From positions 124,001 through 188,000 of the forward strand of contig VLTN01000026.1 of the NCBI GenBank assembly GCA_008330645.1: a stretch of 64,000 bases of DNA, written 5' to 3'. The position numbers and the translations under genes were made by a program. This DNA is from Cafeteria roenbergensis (taxonomy: Eukaryota > Sar > Bigyra > Bicosoecida > Cafeteriaceae). Shown here piece after piece: positions 10,880-21,111 of this stretch. The stretch's first letter is position 1. Every line of letters begins with the position of its first letter. The notes beneath the pieces were generated by a model. It searched no databases. It saw only the letters and a program-made list of their open reading frames with translations, and was not told the DNA's origin.

Positions 10880-11743
10880 CTAAATCTCGCTGGCCTGCTG
10901 CTTCGCCTCGCCCTTGGGCCGCGCGATGTGGCTCAGCAAGCCGTTCCAAACTGTCGCCATGCACGTGGTTGCGAGGACCTGGAATCGCAGCGGGACGAAG
11001 CGGAAGTTGAGCACGTTGAACGCCGGCCACAGGCAGTAGTTGGTCTGCGATGTCGGGCCAGCAAAGGACACGCTCGCGCTCGGTGGGACGCTGCGCTGCG
11101 GGCGCAGGGAGCTGCGCAGCCGCAGTTGCCGCGAGCCTCACCTTGAGCGCCGGACCAACGCGGTCCCCGGTCTCTTTGATCGATTCGGACAAGGTCATTC
11201 CCCTTGACATATTCAAGAGCGGGAAGAACGTAAACATGAAAATCGGCGCCCAGATGAGCTGATCGCAGGCCATCCTCGACACCACCATGCGCATCGCCGT
11301 GCCGGGGAACCTGCCGTTCAGAAACCCGTACCACCGCAGCAGAATCGGCGTCAATATCACGCGGGTTACCGCGAGCTCCGCTGTCCTCCTTGGTCTGCGC
11401 ATGCGTCACGGCACTTTTGGCAGTCCCACGCACAAGGTCAACCACAGCGCGGCACGTCGCAGAGGTGACAACTTCCTGTTGCTTTGCTTTTTGTTCAATG
11501 CCACGCGCGCCACGCACTCGCGCCGTGCGTGTCCCAGGCCCGACGCGCATCATGACGGATGCATCACGACGGTGATCCCCGTCGCAGGCCACAGAAAGCT
11601 CACGCGTAGGTGTGGTCGTTCTCGATGGCCTGGCAGGCGATGTCCCCCACTGCAGCGAGGCACACGCCAGACACCATGTTAGTTGCCAGCGGCCGGGCAT
11701 GCAGCACGGCAAGGTAGCGCTGCAGGATCGCAGCAGCTGCCAT
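10880..11743 (-). CDS. MPV17/PMP22/SYM1-family membrane protein
   Basis: Small four-helix organelle membrane protein of the MPV17/SYM1/PMP22 family (mitochondrial inner membrane or peroxisome; channel-like, linked to mtDNA maintenance). Three exons: 11604-11743, 11142-11394, 10880-11044, giving 185 residues with consistent phases. Exon 1 has QRYLAVLHARPLATNMVSGV and AVGDIACQAIE; exon 2 LTPILLRWYGFLNGRFPG and DQLIWAPIFMFTFFPLL; exon 3 NYCLWPAFNVLNFRFVPLRF then WNGLLSHI. These match the family signatures W-Y-x-x-L, GD-x-x-x-Q, the GP-x-x-H-x-WY region, K/C-DQ-x-x-x-P, and WP-x-x-Q-x-x-NF-x-x-VP. No cleavable presequence is evident, as is usual in the family. The start lies 300 bp past the stop of the upstream MutS gene on the same strand. 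Confidence 0.9.
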
Positions 11744-12044
11744 GGTGTGGGTGGGCGGGGGCAGGGGCAAGCGGCCAGGGAGCGGGGAGGCAGGCCCCGC
11801 TGCTGCCGTCGGGTGTCCTCCGCAGACGCGAGCGCGGGCAGAGCTGGTGGTCGGCGAGCGCAAATGCAACTGCGAGCCAGCGAGCCCCACGCGCTCGCGA
11901 CCCTTTGGCAGGACGCTCTCTGGCTGAGGAGCGAGTGGCGAAAGCTGGCAGGCGCGACGCGCCGCCGTGCGCGGTCCGGTTTGCGAGCGGCTGCTGTTGC
12001 GACCAATCGCGCGCTGGGCAGCGGCACGCAAGCGCCCCTCGCAA
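11744..12044. other. Intergenic region between MutS stop and MPV17-family start
   Basis: 301 bp on the minus-strand path from the MutS gene to the MPV17-like gene. It is GC-rich with no feature recognised. Confidence 0.4.
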
Positions 12045-15000
12045 TCACCTCTCTGCGTGCAGCGCCTCCATGAGGCCGGCGGCCTTCGCCACGGTCGCGG
12101 GCGGGACGCCAGCAGACTTGGCTGCGACAAGCCCAAATGATCCCTCGGCCACGCCCGGCACGATGTGGTGCGTGAACACGGGCGCCTCGCCAGGACTGCC
12201 CAGCCGCACGGCGATGGTGCGACAGCGCACCGCGGACGCGGCGCACGCGCAGCCGTTGCCGGTGGGGTCCTCCTTGGCACGGAAGGCGTCGCACGCCGCC
12301 ATGGCGACCGCCAACCGCCGCGTGGCGGCAGCTCGCATGGGCACGCTGTCGCAGGCCGGGCAGCTCTGCGACCGCTCCCAGTCCATGTCGGCCAGCTCGT
12401 GGTAGTGCGTGGCGAAGAGCGTGCGCGCGTCAATGCCCGGCGCCGCTAGGTCGTGCAGAGCCGCAGCGGCAATGGAAAGCCCGTCCACGGCCGCAGTGCC
12501 TCTGCCAAGCTCGTCGACGACCACGAGCGACGACGGGCCCGCATGCCGCAGAATGCCTGCGGCCTCTTCCATCTCAACCAGGAAAGTCGAGAGCTCGCGC
12601 GCAAGGTCGTCGCTCGCCCCGACACGCGCGAACACCCGGTCGCAAGCGCCCACGACGGCGGCCTCGGCGGGAACGAAGCTCCCCATCTGTGCCAGCAGAG
12701 CCGCTTGCGCCGCGGCCCGCAGCACGGTGCTCTTGCCGGCCACGTTGGGGCCCGTGAGCACCCACTGCCTGCCCTCCTGTCGCAGGGCCTCCGCTGCGGG
12801 GGCCATTCGCTCTGCGACGTCGCGAGCCGAGGCCGCAGCAGACCCCACCGGCGCCGCAAACGGCAGGCCAGCCGCTGCAGCGCTTGCGCCGGCCCCCGAA
12901 GCCGCTGCCCCTTCGCCCGCGCCGCCGCTCGCACCACTGACCCTGCCCCGCAGCACCACCTGCAGCGGAACAAAGGACTTGGCACTCGCCCCGGCGCGAT
13001 CCTCCCGCCGCGCCTCGCTGCCCGGCCCCGAGACCAGCCACGCGTCCGATCCGGACGCAGCTCCCTCCCCTCCTCCGCCGCCCTCGCTCCCCACGGAGCC
13101 CGGGCCGGCCGTGCCTCCCTCGCCGCCGAGCCCGTCCCGCGCCGACCCCGCGCCCTCCGCCGCGTCCGCGCCCGAGCCGGCCCCTGAGGCCGCCCCCCAC
13201 CCATCCATCAAGCCCCTCTCCACCACCACGTGCCTCAGCCCCTCTAGGTAGAGCGACGTGCCGAGGTCCTCCTCCACCCCGCTGCCGCCCGCGCCGCGCT
13301 GGGCCGCTGTCGAGCAGGAGAGCCCTAGCTCCCGCTTGGCCTCCCCGGGCCCCAGCACGTGGGGGCGGCAGAGCCGCAGCTCTTGCGCTGCGAATGCCAG
13401 CCCCGCCGTGACGTCCAGCACCGCCAGCGCGGTCAGCACGACGCCGATCTCAGGGGCCGCTGAGGCGATGCGGGCGGCAAGCCTGTCAAACGCCTCGCCC
13501 TCGAGGCGCCCCACGCGCTCTGCCGCCTCCGACGCCGCCCGGTCCAGCTCCAAGAGGCTCCTAGACTTGAACCGCACCGATGACTTGAGAGTGCGGACTC
13601 GCCACAGCGCCCCGCTTTCCACCGCCGCGGCCACGCCGCTGGCCTCCTCGAACCGCCGCGGGACGTCAACGAAGAAGCCCCCCTCGCCAACTCGCTTCAC
13701 TCGCACGCCGCTCACCCCGGTCAGCGCCCGGAACTCCGCTTCTGCGGCCGCAACGGCCTCTGCGGCGCCGTCGCGGAGCGCGTACGCCTCGTCCAGCGCT
13801 GGAAGGTAGCCCCGTCGCAGCCAGCCGCCGTTGCCGCAGCTTCCCGCGTCCTCCGCGCCGTCTCCAGTCGACTCACTCTCGCCGGCGCTCCCCGCGCGAG
13901 AAGCAGCAGAAGCACCGCCGGCCGTTTCTTCCTCGGCCTCGTCCGCCTCCGACGCGCGCCTGGCCGTGGCGGCAGCCGCAGCGGCGGCGGCGGCCGCAGC
14001 ACGGTTTGCCGCCATCCGAGGAGACATCCCGAGGACTCCCACGCCAGCTGTTGCGCCCGCCGCCGCCGGCACCTCCTCCACGAGTGCCTCCCGCAGGTGC
14101 CGCAGCAGGTCAGTCACCGCGCTCGCCCCCTCTCCCACCGTTGAGGCCAGGGCTGATCGGAGCACTCCCTCGTGCACAGCTGGACGAGCGGCATCGCCGG
14201 GCGAAGCGTCGGCGGAGCCAGCATCGCCCCGGTCCACGGCCAGGCCGAGCGCAGCCTGCAGGCTGGCGGCCAGGGAGGGGGCGGGGCCGGTGCTCTCCCA
14301 GTCAAACTCCGCGCGGGCCGCAGCTTCCAGCGCCGACCACGGCGTTGCGTCGTCCCAGGCAGGCGCGAGGTCGCCGCTGCCGCCGCCACCGCCGCCGCCG
14401 CCGCCGCCGTCCCCCTGCACGGCAGCCTGACCCCGCGCTTCCTGCGTGGTCTCCCGACCCAGCGTCCTGGCCAGGGCGTCAGAGGCCTCCGCGGCGGCCA
14501 CGAGCGCCCCTCTCAGGGTGGCCAGGTCTGAAACCGACGCCCTGGACCGCCCGAGCGCGAGCCTTCGCACCGCGCGCTCCGCGTCGCCCACGCGGGACAG
14601 CGCGGATCTGACCGCCGTGAGCAGCACGACACGCCCCTGCACTGCCTCGACAGCATCAAGGCGCCGGCGCACGGCCGGCGCTGACGCCAGGGGCAGTCCA
14701 AGCCGCCGGTCCAGGAGCCTGCCGCCCCCCGCAGTGCCCGTCTTGTCGAGCACGTGAAGGAGCGAGCCCTGCGCGCGGCGGCGGGCTCCCGGCGCCATGG
14801 ACCGGTGAAGCTCCATCGCCCGCAGCGTGGAAGCGTCCATGACCACCACTGGCGGCGGCTTCCAGGCCGCCGACGTGCGCCAGTCCCGCACAGCCCCGGC
14901 CCCAGTGGCGCCACCGACAAGAGCGCGGGCTGTCGCCGCAGCCCGGCCTGCTGTGGCCGGCGAGCCACCCGCCGGACTGTCCGGAGCGAGCACCCCCGCG

Positions 15001-16597
15001 GCCGGCTCGTCGCCAGGGCCTTCCAGCGGGCCCTGCGCTTCGCCGTCCGCACGGGCCGATGCGCCGCCTGTCCAGCCGGGGGCGTCCACGTGAACCAGCA
15101 TCGGCGGCCCCAGCGAGGAGTCGAACGGCAGGGCAGGCGGTAGCGGCCCGTCGGCCGTCCAGCCCGCATCGGGCCCATCGGGGAGGCCCCCCCAGCCGCC
15201 GCAGGCGCCGGTCCACGCGACGTACTCTGCAGCGGCGACGGCAGCTCGCAGCCGGGGGCCGGAGAGGCCGGCCGCCCAGTGCTCTTCCGCCAGCGAGCCA
15301 GGGGTGGGGCAGCGCCGGGCCAGGCGGCTGCGCAGCGCAGCCTCGGCCTGCTGCCCGGCCGAGAGCGCGCTGGGAGCGGCCGCATCCCGACCCGGCGACG
15401 TCGCGCTGTCCGCCGGCGCGTGCGAAGGGGCTCCCTCCGCTGCGAGCCAGCGCTCTGCCAGCCAGGCGGTCCTCGCGTCCGCGCAGCCCGACACCGCGCC
15501 GCGGTGCAGCGCGGAGGCGAGACGCCTGACTCCCTCCTCAGCCGGGCTGGTCGGGGGCGCAGGGAGCACCACCTCGGCGGGGGGGTAGCGGGCAAGCAGG
15601 GCCGGGACAGCGTCCCAGGAGGGCGCCTCCGCCAGAAACAGCTGGCCCGTGGTCACGTCCGCCCAGGCCACGCCGATGCGCGAGCACCCGGGAGCGGGGG
15701 GCGAAACGGCCGCCACCAGCGGGGAGGGCGACGACGACAACGCGGAGAAGGAGAAACCCGGTGACGCGGACCCGAAGCCGTCGCTGCCGGCGCCAGCGCC
15801 GCCCGGCCAGCCACCTGAGGCAGCGACATCCGACGCCGTGCCGGGCGTGAGGATTCTGGTTACTTGCCGCTCGACGAGGGTCCCGGGCCGCGGCGTGCCC
15901 CGCTGCTCCACAACTGCCACCCGCTTCCCGGCCTCGAGCAGACGCGCCCAGTGAGTTGGAGCCGCGTGCAGAGGCACGCCCGCGAGCGGCACGGCGCGGC
16001 CCTCGTGGGTCCCGCGCGTGGTGCAGTTGATGCCCAGCAGCTGGGCGGCCAGGAACGCGTCTTCCCAAAAGATTTCAAAGAACTCCCCCATCTGCGGAGC
16101 GTCGCAGTCGAGGCGGCGGGGGCATGCGGTCGCAGCACGCCCAGTCAAGCAGGGGCGGCGTGCCTGCACCCCACCTCCGAGGCAGAGGCGAGCGTGGCGG
16201 GGGAGTGGGGGGGGGAGGGAGAGGGCGCATGGGGCCGACGCGGCCGCACACACACACCCTCCCCCGCACCGGACATAGTTGGCGCGACCAAAAAGCGAAT
16301 GCAGGGGCGACAGCGACTCGCCCCCTCATCGAGGCCAGCAAGGGAGCCGTCGTCGATTCCCGAGCAAACATTTCTCACTTGAAACATCAGCAAGTCGCAG
16401 CCGCGCAAACGGTACGACGATCGCAGGCCAAGGTACTGTTTCATCACGGGCGTACCCCGGATCGCCGTTCCCGCACTCGCAGCGGCGGTCCTGGAAAGCG
16501 CGCGCAGCGCGGCGCCGGCTGGCCTGCGACAGTGCGCCGAAGCCGCCGACCTGGAGGCGCTTGCCCGGGCGCCTCGGCCGAGCACGCGCCGCTGCAT
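12045..16597 (-). CDS. Organelle-targeted bacterial-type MutS mismatch-repair ATPase
   Basis: DNA mismatch-recognition ATPase of the MutS1/MSH1 group, probably acting in an organelle. Exon 1 (16379-16597) starts [20 protein letters not shown], an Arg/Ser/Ala-rich presequence with no acidic residues, and ends [10 protein letters not shown]...LLMFQ. Exon 2 (12045-16091) opens [20 protein letters not shown]: the joined domain I carries the mismatch-wedge Phe-x-Glu (FFE). Next is [20 protein letters not shown], then [11 protein letters not shown]. The core has [14 protein letters not shown]. The ATPase has Walker [10 protein letters not shown], Walker [12 protein letters not shown] and ATHYHEL; the end is [20 protein letters not shown]. 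1421 residues, longer than bacterial MutS (about 850) because of Gly/Ala/Ser-rich inserts, including a run of nine Gly near 14384-14411. No GIY-YIG nuclease domain (as in plant MSH1) was seen. Whether the target is the mitochondrion or a plastid cannot be told. Confidence 0.9.
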
Positions 16598-16732
16598 CCC
16601 GGATCCGTGCCAGAGTCGGCGCGTCTGGGTGGGGAGGGCGCGGCCCGAACGGCCTTGCTGGCCCGGCGCCGCACACGGCTGTGGCTGGCTGCCTGCTCCC
16701 TCTGCCGGGGCTCTGGAAGTACATAATCTTGA

Positions 16733-16760
16733 CCTTACAGCCAAATACCGTTTAGTAAGG
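16733..16760. repeat. Inverted repeat CCTTAC...GTAAGG
   Basis: CCTTAC at 16733-16738 and GTAAGG at 16755-16760 are perfect reverse complements around a 16-nt spacer. This lies 136 bp before the MutS start codon and shares the CTTAC(AG) word with the dyad array near 17300-17450, about 550 bp away. Confidence 0.6.
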
Positions 16761-17290
16761 CTTAAATATTAGTGTTGACACAAGCGACTCGGATTCTGCT
16801 GCCGCAGCTGTAAGCTTTCGAGCTCTGCTGGGCAGCTCGAAATCTGAACGCAGTGCTGCTGGTCCCCCAGGAGCTTTGTCGGGCGAAAGCCGGCTGCAAG
16901 TAGCACGTGTGAACGATTTGACGCGATGGGCATGGGTGTGGCCGACGCGCCCGTGCCGAGGCGTGAGATCGTTGCGGATGCTGTCGAGTCCGCGCAAAGC
17001 ACCGCATGGACCTCCGCAGCACTAAGGAGCCTTGCATCCATGTCGCGGGATGCATCAAGGAGAAGCTCATAGCACGGGTGGTCCGCGTCGCGCCGCGCGG
17101 CGACGATAAACTGAAGGAATGAGCAAGCCGAAGCACGGCTCGCGCCTTCCAGCCCGGCGCAAAGGCCATCCTCCACCGGCTCGTGGTCAGGCAGACTTGC
17201 CGAGACCCATGCTGCGGTTCGGGCGCGAAATCGTCACCCCAAGGCCATGCTAGGGCACGGGGAGCAGCCGTAAGGTATGCCGGCAGAAAA

Positions 17291-17453
17291 GCTTACAACG
17301 CCTGTCTGTAACCCTTACAGTGGCCGAAAAATTGTTAACTTTTGCTAACAAAAATTTGGACTCTGCCAGGCTTACAGAGGTCTCTGTAAGGGTTACAGAT
17401 GCTCTGTAAGCCTTACAACCTTACCGTAAGGCTCTGTAACCCTTACAGAGCAT
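17291..17453. promoter_or_regulatory. Array of TGTAA-N3-TTACA dyad motifs
   Basis: Several perfect or near-perfect dyads sit within 163 bp: CTGTAACCCTTACAG at 17306-17320; CTTACAGAG-GT-CTCTGTAAG at 17371-17390; TCTGTAAGGGTTACAGA at 17383-17399; CTGTAAGCCTTACAA at 17404-17418 (one outer mismatch); CCTTACCGTAAGG at 17419-17431; and GCTCTGTAACCCTTACAGAGC at 17431-17451 with 9-nt perfect arms. An imperfect AT-rich dyad (TTGTTA...TAACAA, 17332-17351) lies between. The array ends about 335 bp before the cyclin start codon. Spacing of exactly 3 nt in four sites looks like a binding site for a dimeric DNA-binding protein; a cruciform or RNA hairpin cluster, or an end of a small DNA transposon, are alternatives. 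Confidence 0.65.
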
Positions 17454-17787
17454 ATGTACTTCCAAGCCCCCCGGCCAGTCGACTGGCCGGCAGAGCTGCG
17501 TTTCTCCCCGCTGGCGGGCTGAGGCAAATCGGTCGTCGAGTGAGGCAGCGTTCGCCCAGCGCCCGCAGCACTCGCGCAGCGCAGTCGCCGCATGGTGAGG
17601 TTTGTGCTAGGCGCACCGCACGAGCAGGGCAGTGGAACACGGCCCGCCTGCCCGTCCTGGGCCCTGCGCCTCCGCGCTGCTCCTCGACGGTGCGCTCGAT
17701 CGCCTGCTGGCCACGGTTGGTCCTTGCGCCTCCCCCGACACGCGACCTACTGCCGCGCAGGCCAGCCGCGACGACTCCTCGATTGAC

Positions 17788-19455
17788 ATGGACGCACACG
17801 GGGACCTGGAGACCCGCGCCGTGGTGCGCGAGGAGACCAGGGCCGGCGTGAACCCCACGGATGTGAGTTCGCCGTTTGCTTGTGCAGCGTTTCTTGCCGC
17901 GGCCCCCCAGCTGTCCAACGCGAGCTTGACTGGGATCGCCCGCCCCGCGGGTGGAGGGGATCGCGCGCGGTGCATCCCATGTCTGCTTCCACGTCGTGCG
18001 CCTCGCGCTTGCTGCGCCCCAGGGCGACGCCAAGCGCGCGGGATTGCCGCAGCAGCGGCCCGCAGGCCGGGCGATGCAAGGCGCTTTGAATCGAGCCGCC
18101 CTGGCCCATGCAAGCGCTCAGCCGATCGCCGCCCCCGATGCACCCGACCTTGACCGTCGCAGGAGGCGCTCAACCGTGTGATGGGAGCGTCCGTGGAGGC
18201 CATGCAGGCCAACTTGCGGGAGATTGAGATGCGCGGCAAAATGCACAACCCCGACGCGAAGTGGCTGCTTGTGAGCCCTGGGCTCGCGCGAGCGCCCCGC
18301 CTGCCCCACTGGCACCGTTCGGCCCTAGCGGTCAATGCCGCGCGGGCAGCCCAGGCGTGAAAGCCCCAGGGCGCGGTCTTTGGGCACTGCGGTCCCTCCA
18401 TTTTGAGCCCAATCGCCCACCGTGACCGTGCATCACCCGGCGCTCCAACTTCGCGCGCGCCCGCGCCCCGTCCCCGTCCGCAGCATCGCCGAGGCATGGT
18501 TGACTGGATCTGCGAGGCCTGCGAGACCTACCGGCTGGCTCGCACCACAGCGCACGTTGCCTGCGAAATGATGGATCGCTTCTGCGCGGTCGACGAGGTG
18601 CCCACTCACCGGCTGGCTCTGGTCTCCCTGGCCGCCATTCAGATCGCTGCCAAGTACGAGGAGCAAGAGGAGGACGTGCCGCCCGTGCGTGAGCTGATCA
18701 AGCGCTCCGGCCACCCCATTCCCGAGGCGCAGCTGCACCAGATGGAGGTGCTGATGCTCACTGCCGCCGACTGGTGCTGCACCGCCGTCACGCCGATGCA
18801 CTTTGTCACTCTCCTCGCCAGCCGGGGCGTTGTCTTCCCTGACGACGTGGATCTCTCCGGCAAGCACCGCTCAGAGCACGTGGGCCGGTTCATGGACTTC
18901 TTCGCCGACCTCTGCTGCCAGGACTACGCCTTCGCGGCCTGCAGGCCCTCGGCCGTTGCCGGCGCCATTGTCCTCGCCAGCCGGCGGGCCCTGCGCTTCC
19001 GCAACGTTTGGCACGCGCGCCTGCCCGAGGTGCTCGACGCCTCGGTGCGCGAAGTCGCGGCCGTGTTCTTCCAGCTCTGGGCCGTGTACAAGGCGCAGTT
19101 CGGAGACGAGGTGACCGCCATCGACGCGGAGTACGCCCGCTCGGGAGTTCACGACAACGTCCACTGGCTCCGCCACACCCTCGAGAGCAGGCCGACCGCA
19201 GCGCCGCACGCCGCGGCAGTGCGCTCCTCCAGGGCGGCCCAGCCGCCACCACCGGGCGCCTTTGCGGCCCAAACCCCCCCTGTCCATGCGAATCCCGAGT
19301 TCGCGGAGGCGGCCCACATGACGGGCGGTCGCGTGGACGCTGACCCCGCCCTCAAGGCCGTGGACTACGCCACGCCCGCGACAGCGATGCAGGACACCTG
19401 GCCGCTGTCCGACGCCTCCCAAAGAGCGCAGGCCAGGGACGCTCGCCGCCGCTAG
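17788..19455 (+). CDS. Cyclin-J-like cyclin
   Basis: Regulatory subunit for a cyclin-dependent kinase. Exons 17788-17862, 18163-18270 and 18484-19455 (phase 0 throughout, donors GTGAGT and GTGAGC) give 384 residues. The N-terminal cyclin box reads LREIEMRGKMHNPDAKWLL, MVDWICEACETYRLARTT, MDRF, then AAKYEEQEEDVPPVREL, including the conserved Lys/Glu pair that contacts CDK. The second fold has TAVTPMHFVTLL, then DFFADLCCQDYAFAACRPS and LASRRALRF, resembling cyclin J ([24 protein letters not shown]). After the box is an 80-residue disordered Ala/Pro tail. The start is the first in-frame ATG (17788); a longer N-terminus on another exon is possible. Cyclin J is best known from animals; cyclin D or another cyclin type remains an alternative. 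Confidence 0.82.
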
Positions 19456-20198
19456 GCCTGCGCCGAGATCCTCGGCAGCAGGAGCCGCTCCGCCCGGCCG
19501 ACCCCGCCGCCCGCAAAGGCCTGCTCCCGCCGCAGCTCCCCCGCCCTCCGCCCCCTGCACCCCTCCTCGTGCGCCCGCGCGACGGCGCGCTGCCCACCCC
19601 GGCAGACCACGAGGAGGGGAGCAGTGGCGCGCGAGGCAGGGCCAGCTATAGGGATCGCGTGGCCCAGGGCGCGGGGCTTGGCTGCAAAGGGAGGGGGGCA
19701 AGCCGCGCCGAGTCGCCGGCTGCGGCGGGCGCGGCGCCGCGCAGCTCCCTTTGCCTGGCGGTGCACCTTCGACGTCCGCCGGGCTCTCTAGTTCCTGTGC
19801 TCGTATTCCGCTCCTCCCCCACCCCTTCCCCTTCATGACTCCCCCGTGCATGCCACGGTGGGCGCCCAAGCTTTCATGACCCAAGTGTGTGTCCCTGTGA
19901 GTGCGTCTTCACATCCGTGTGCGTGTTCCTTCGTTGCGCCGTCTTCCGCACCCGCCACCGCTGCTGCCCGCTGCTGCGGCCCGCTTCGGGACGGGCGGTG
20001 GTGTGTGCTTTCCGACGCCGACGCGTCATTTAATCGATCAATGTTTGTGCCCGACGAAACCCGCTTCAATCACCACGCGACCTCGGGACAGCGCCATACG
20101 CAGCGCGGAGCCCGCTCGCGCGACCACGCCATGGCTGGATGGTGTGCGGGGGCGATGTGAGCCCCAACGCGGGGGCGTCGCGATAGCCAAACAACCGC
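19456..20198. other. Convergent intergenic region, cyclin / RidA
   Basis: 743 bp between two stop codons. It has a pyrimidine-rich stretch near 19800-19840 and GTGTGTG/GTGAGTG words at about 19885-19921 (TG-rich on the cyclin sense strand), but no recognisable gene. Confidence 0.45.
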
Positions 20199-20950
20199 TC
20201 ACTCGTCGATCTCGATAATGGCCTCCACCTCGACAGGCACGTTCATGGGCAGCGCGTTGGTGCCCACAGCGGAGCGCACGTGCACGCCGCGCTCGCCGAG
20301 GACCTCGCCCATGAAGTCCGAGGCGCCGTTCAGCACCTTCGGCTGCGCGGAGAAGGCGTCCACGCAGTTGACGAAGCCGGTCAGCTTGACAACGCGCTTC
20401 ACCTTGTCCAGGTCGCCAATCTCGGCCTTGACCGTGCCCAGGATGGCCAGCGCGCATTGGCGGGCGGCAGTGTACGCCTCCTCGGTCGTGAAGTCCTTGC
20501 CGACCTTGCCGTTGAAGAGCTGGCCGTCCTCCTGCATGGGCAGGTGCCCGGCTGCGGCAACACAAGCGAGGGGGCACGCGGCAGCTGGGCTCTCAGCAAG
20601 CGCACGCCGGCGCCAGCCCTGGGACGAACCGCGCGACTTGCGTCAAGCCCGCGAGCAAAGGGCAACTGGCGACCAAGATTCTGCCGCGGCAAGGCTTCCG
20701 CAACGTTCGGCCCCGGGTTCCACGGCAGCTGCTCCGCGATTCGGCTCGAGCGCGCGGCCTCACCCGTGAAGAGCAGGTTTCCAACGCGGTGGCACATGAT
20801 GTAGTTCGCGGCGGGAGTCGGGGGGGTCGGGAGCTTGAGGCCCATCTCCTCGATCTTGGCCTCGGTGTGCACGCCACGGGCAGCCAAGGCGCGCACGGCG
20901 GGCGCAGAGGTAGCGCGCATGGCGGCGGTGGCAGCGCGGACGACGGCCAT
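20199..20950 (-). CDS. RIDA: RidA (YjgF/UK114) enamine/imine deaminase, mitochondrial
   Basis: Hydrolyses reactive enamine/imine intermediates such as 2-aminoacrylate made by PLP enzymes. Exons 20764-20950 and 20199-20551 (phase 1) give 179 residues. Residues 1-28 (MAVVRAATAAMRATSAPAVR and on) form an Arg/Ala-rich, acid-free presequence, indicating a mitochondrial or plastid location. The core runs LPTPPTPAANYIMCHRVGN, the splice-made LLFTAGHLPMQEDG, then KVGKDFTTEEAYTAARQCAL, LGDLDK-type segment GDLDKVKRVVKLTGFVN, QPKVLNGASDF and GVHVRSAVGTNALPM; the Arg of RSAVG is the substrate-binding Arg of active RidA proteins. The C-terminal VEVEAIIEI strand is intact. Divergent from PIGL, 161 bp between starts. 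Confidence 0.93.
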
Positions 20951-21111
20951 TGGTTTGGGGTGGTCGCGGGGAGTGGGGGCGAGCCCACTGTTCGGCGGCG
21001 ACTCGAGCGCCAGTCGCGGCTCAGCGGCTGCAGAGGCGCGCAGCAACGAGTATTGCCGAATCGCCGACGCCCCACGGCTGCCCTCTCCTACGAAAGGCAC
21101 AGGGCGGGAAC

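Larger units (their letters stand above)
16598..17787. other. Long divergent intergenic region MutS / cyclin, with AT-richer patches
   Basis: At 1190 bp this is the longest gene-free stretch in the window. Two patches (about 16725-16795 and 17281-17455) are clearly AT-richer than anything else here and carry CTTACAG/CTGTAAG motifs (annotated separately). The GC-richer middle contains a 135-codon minus-strand reading frame (16769-17176) with no family resemblance, judged not to be a gene. The region must contain the promoters of the MutS and cyclin genes. Confidence 0.6.

Noticed and set aside
16769-17176. 135-codon minus-strand frame starting MEDGLCAGLEG in the MutS/cyclin gap
   Set aside because: It has an ATG and a less biased composition, but no recognisable motif, and an equally long overlapping frame exists in another phase. 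It lies inside the possible repeat-bounded segment. Not enough for a gene call.
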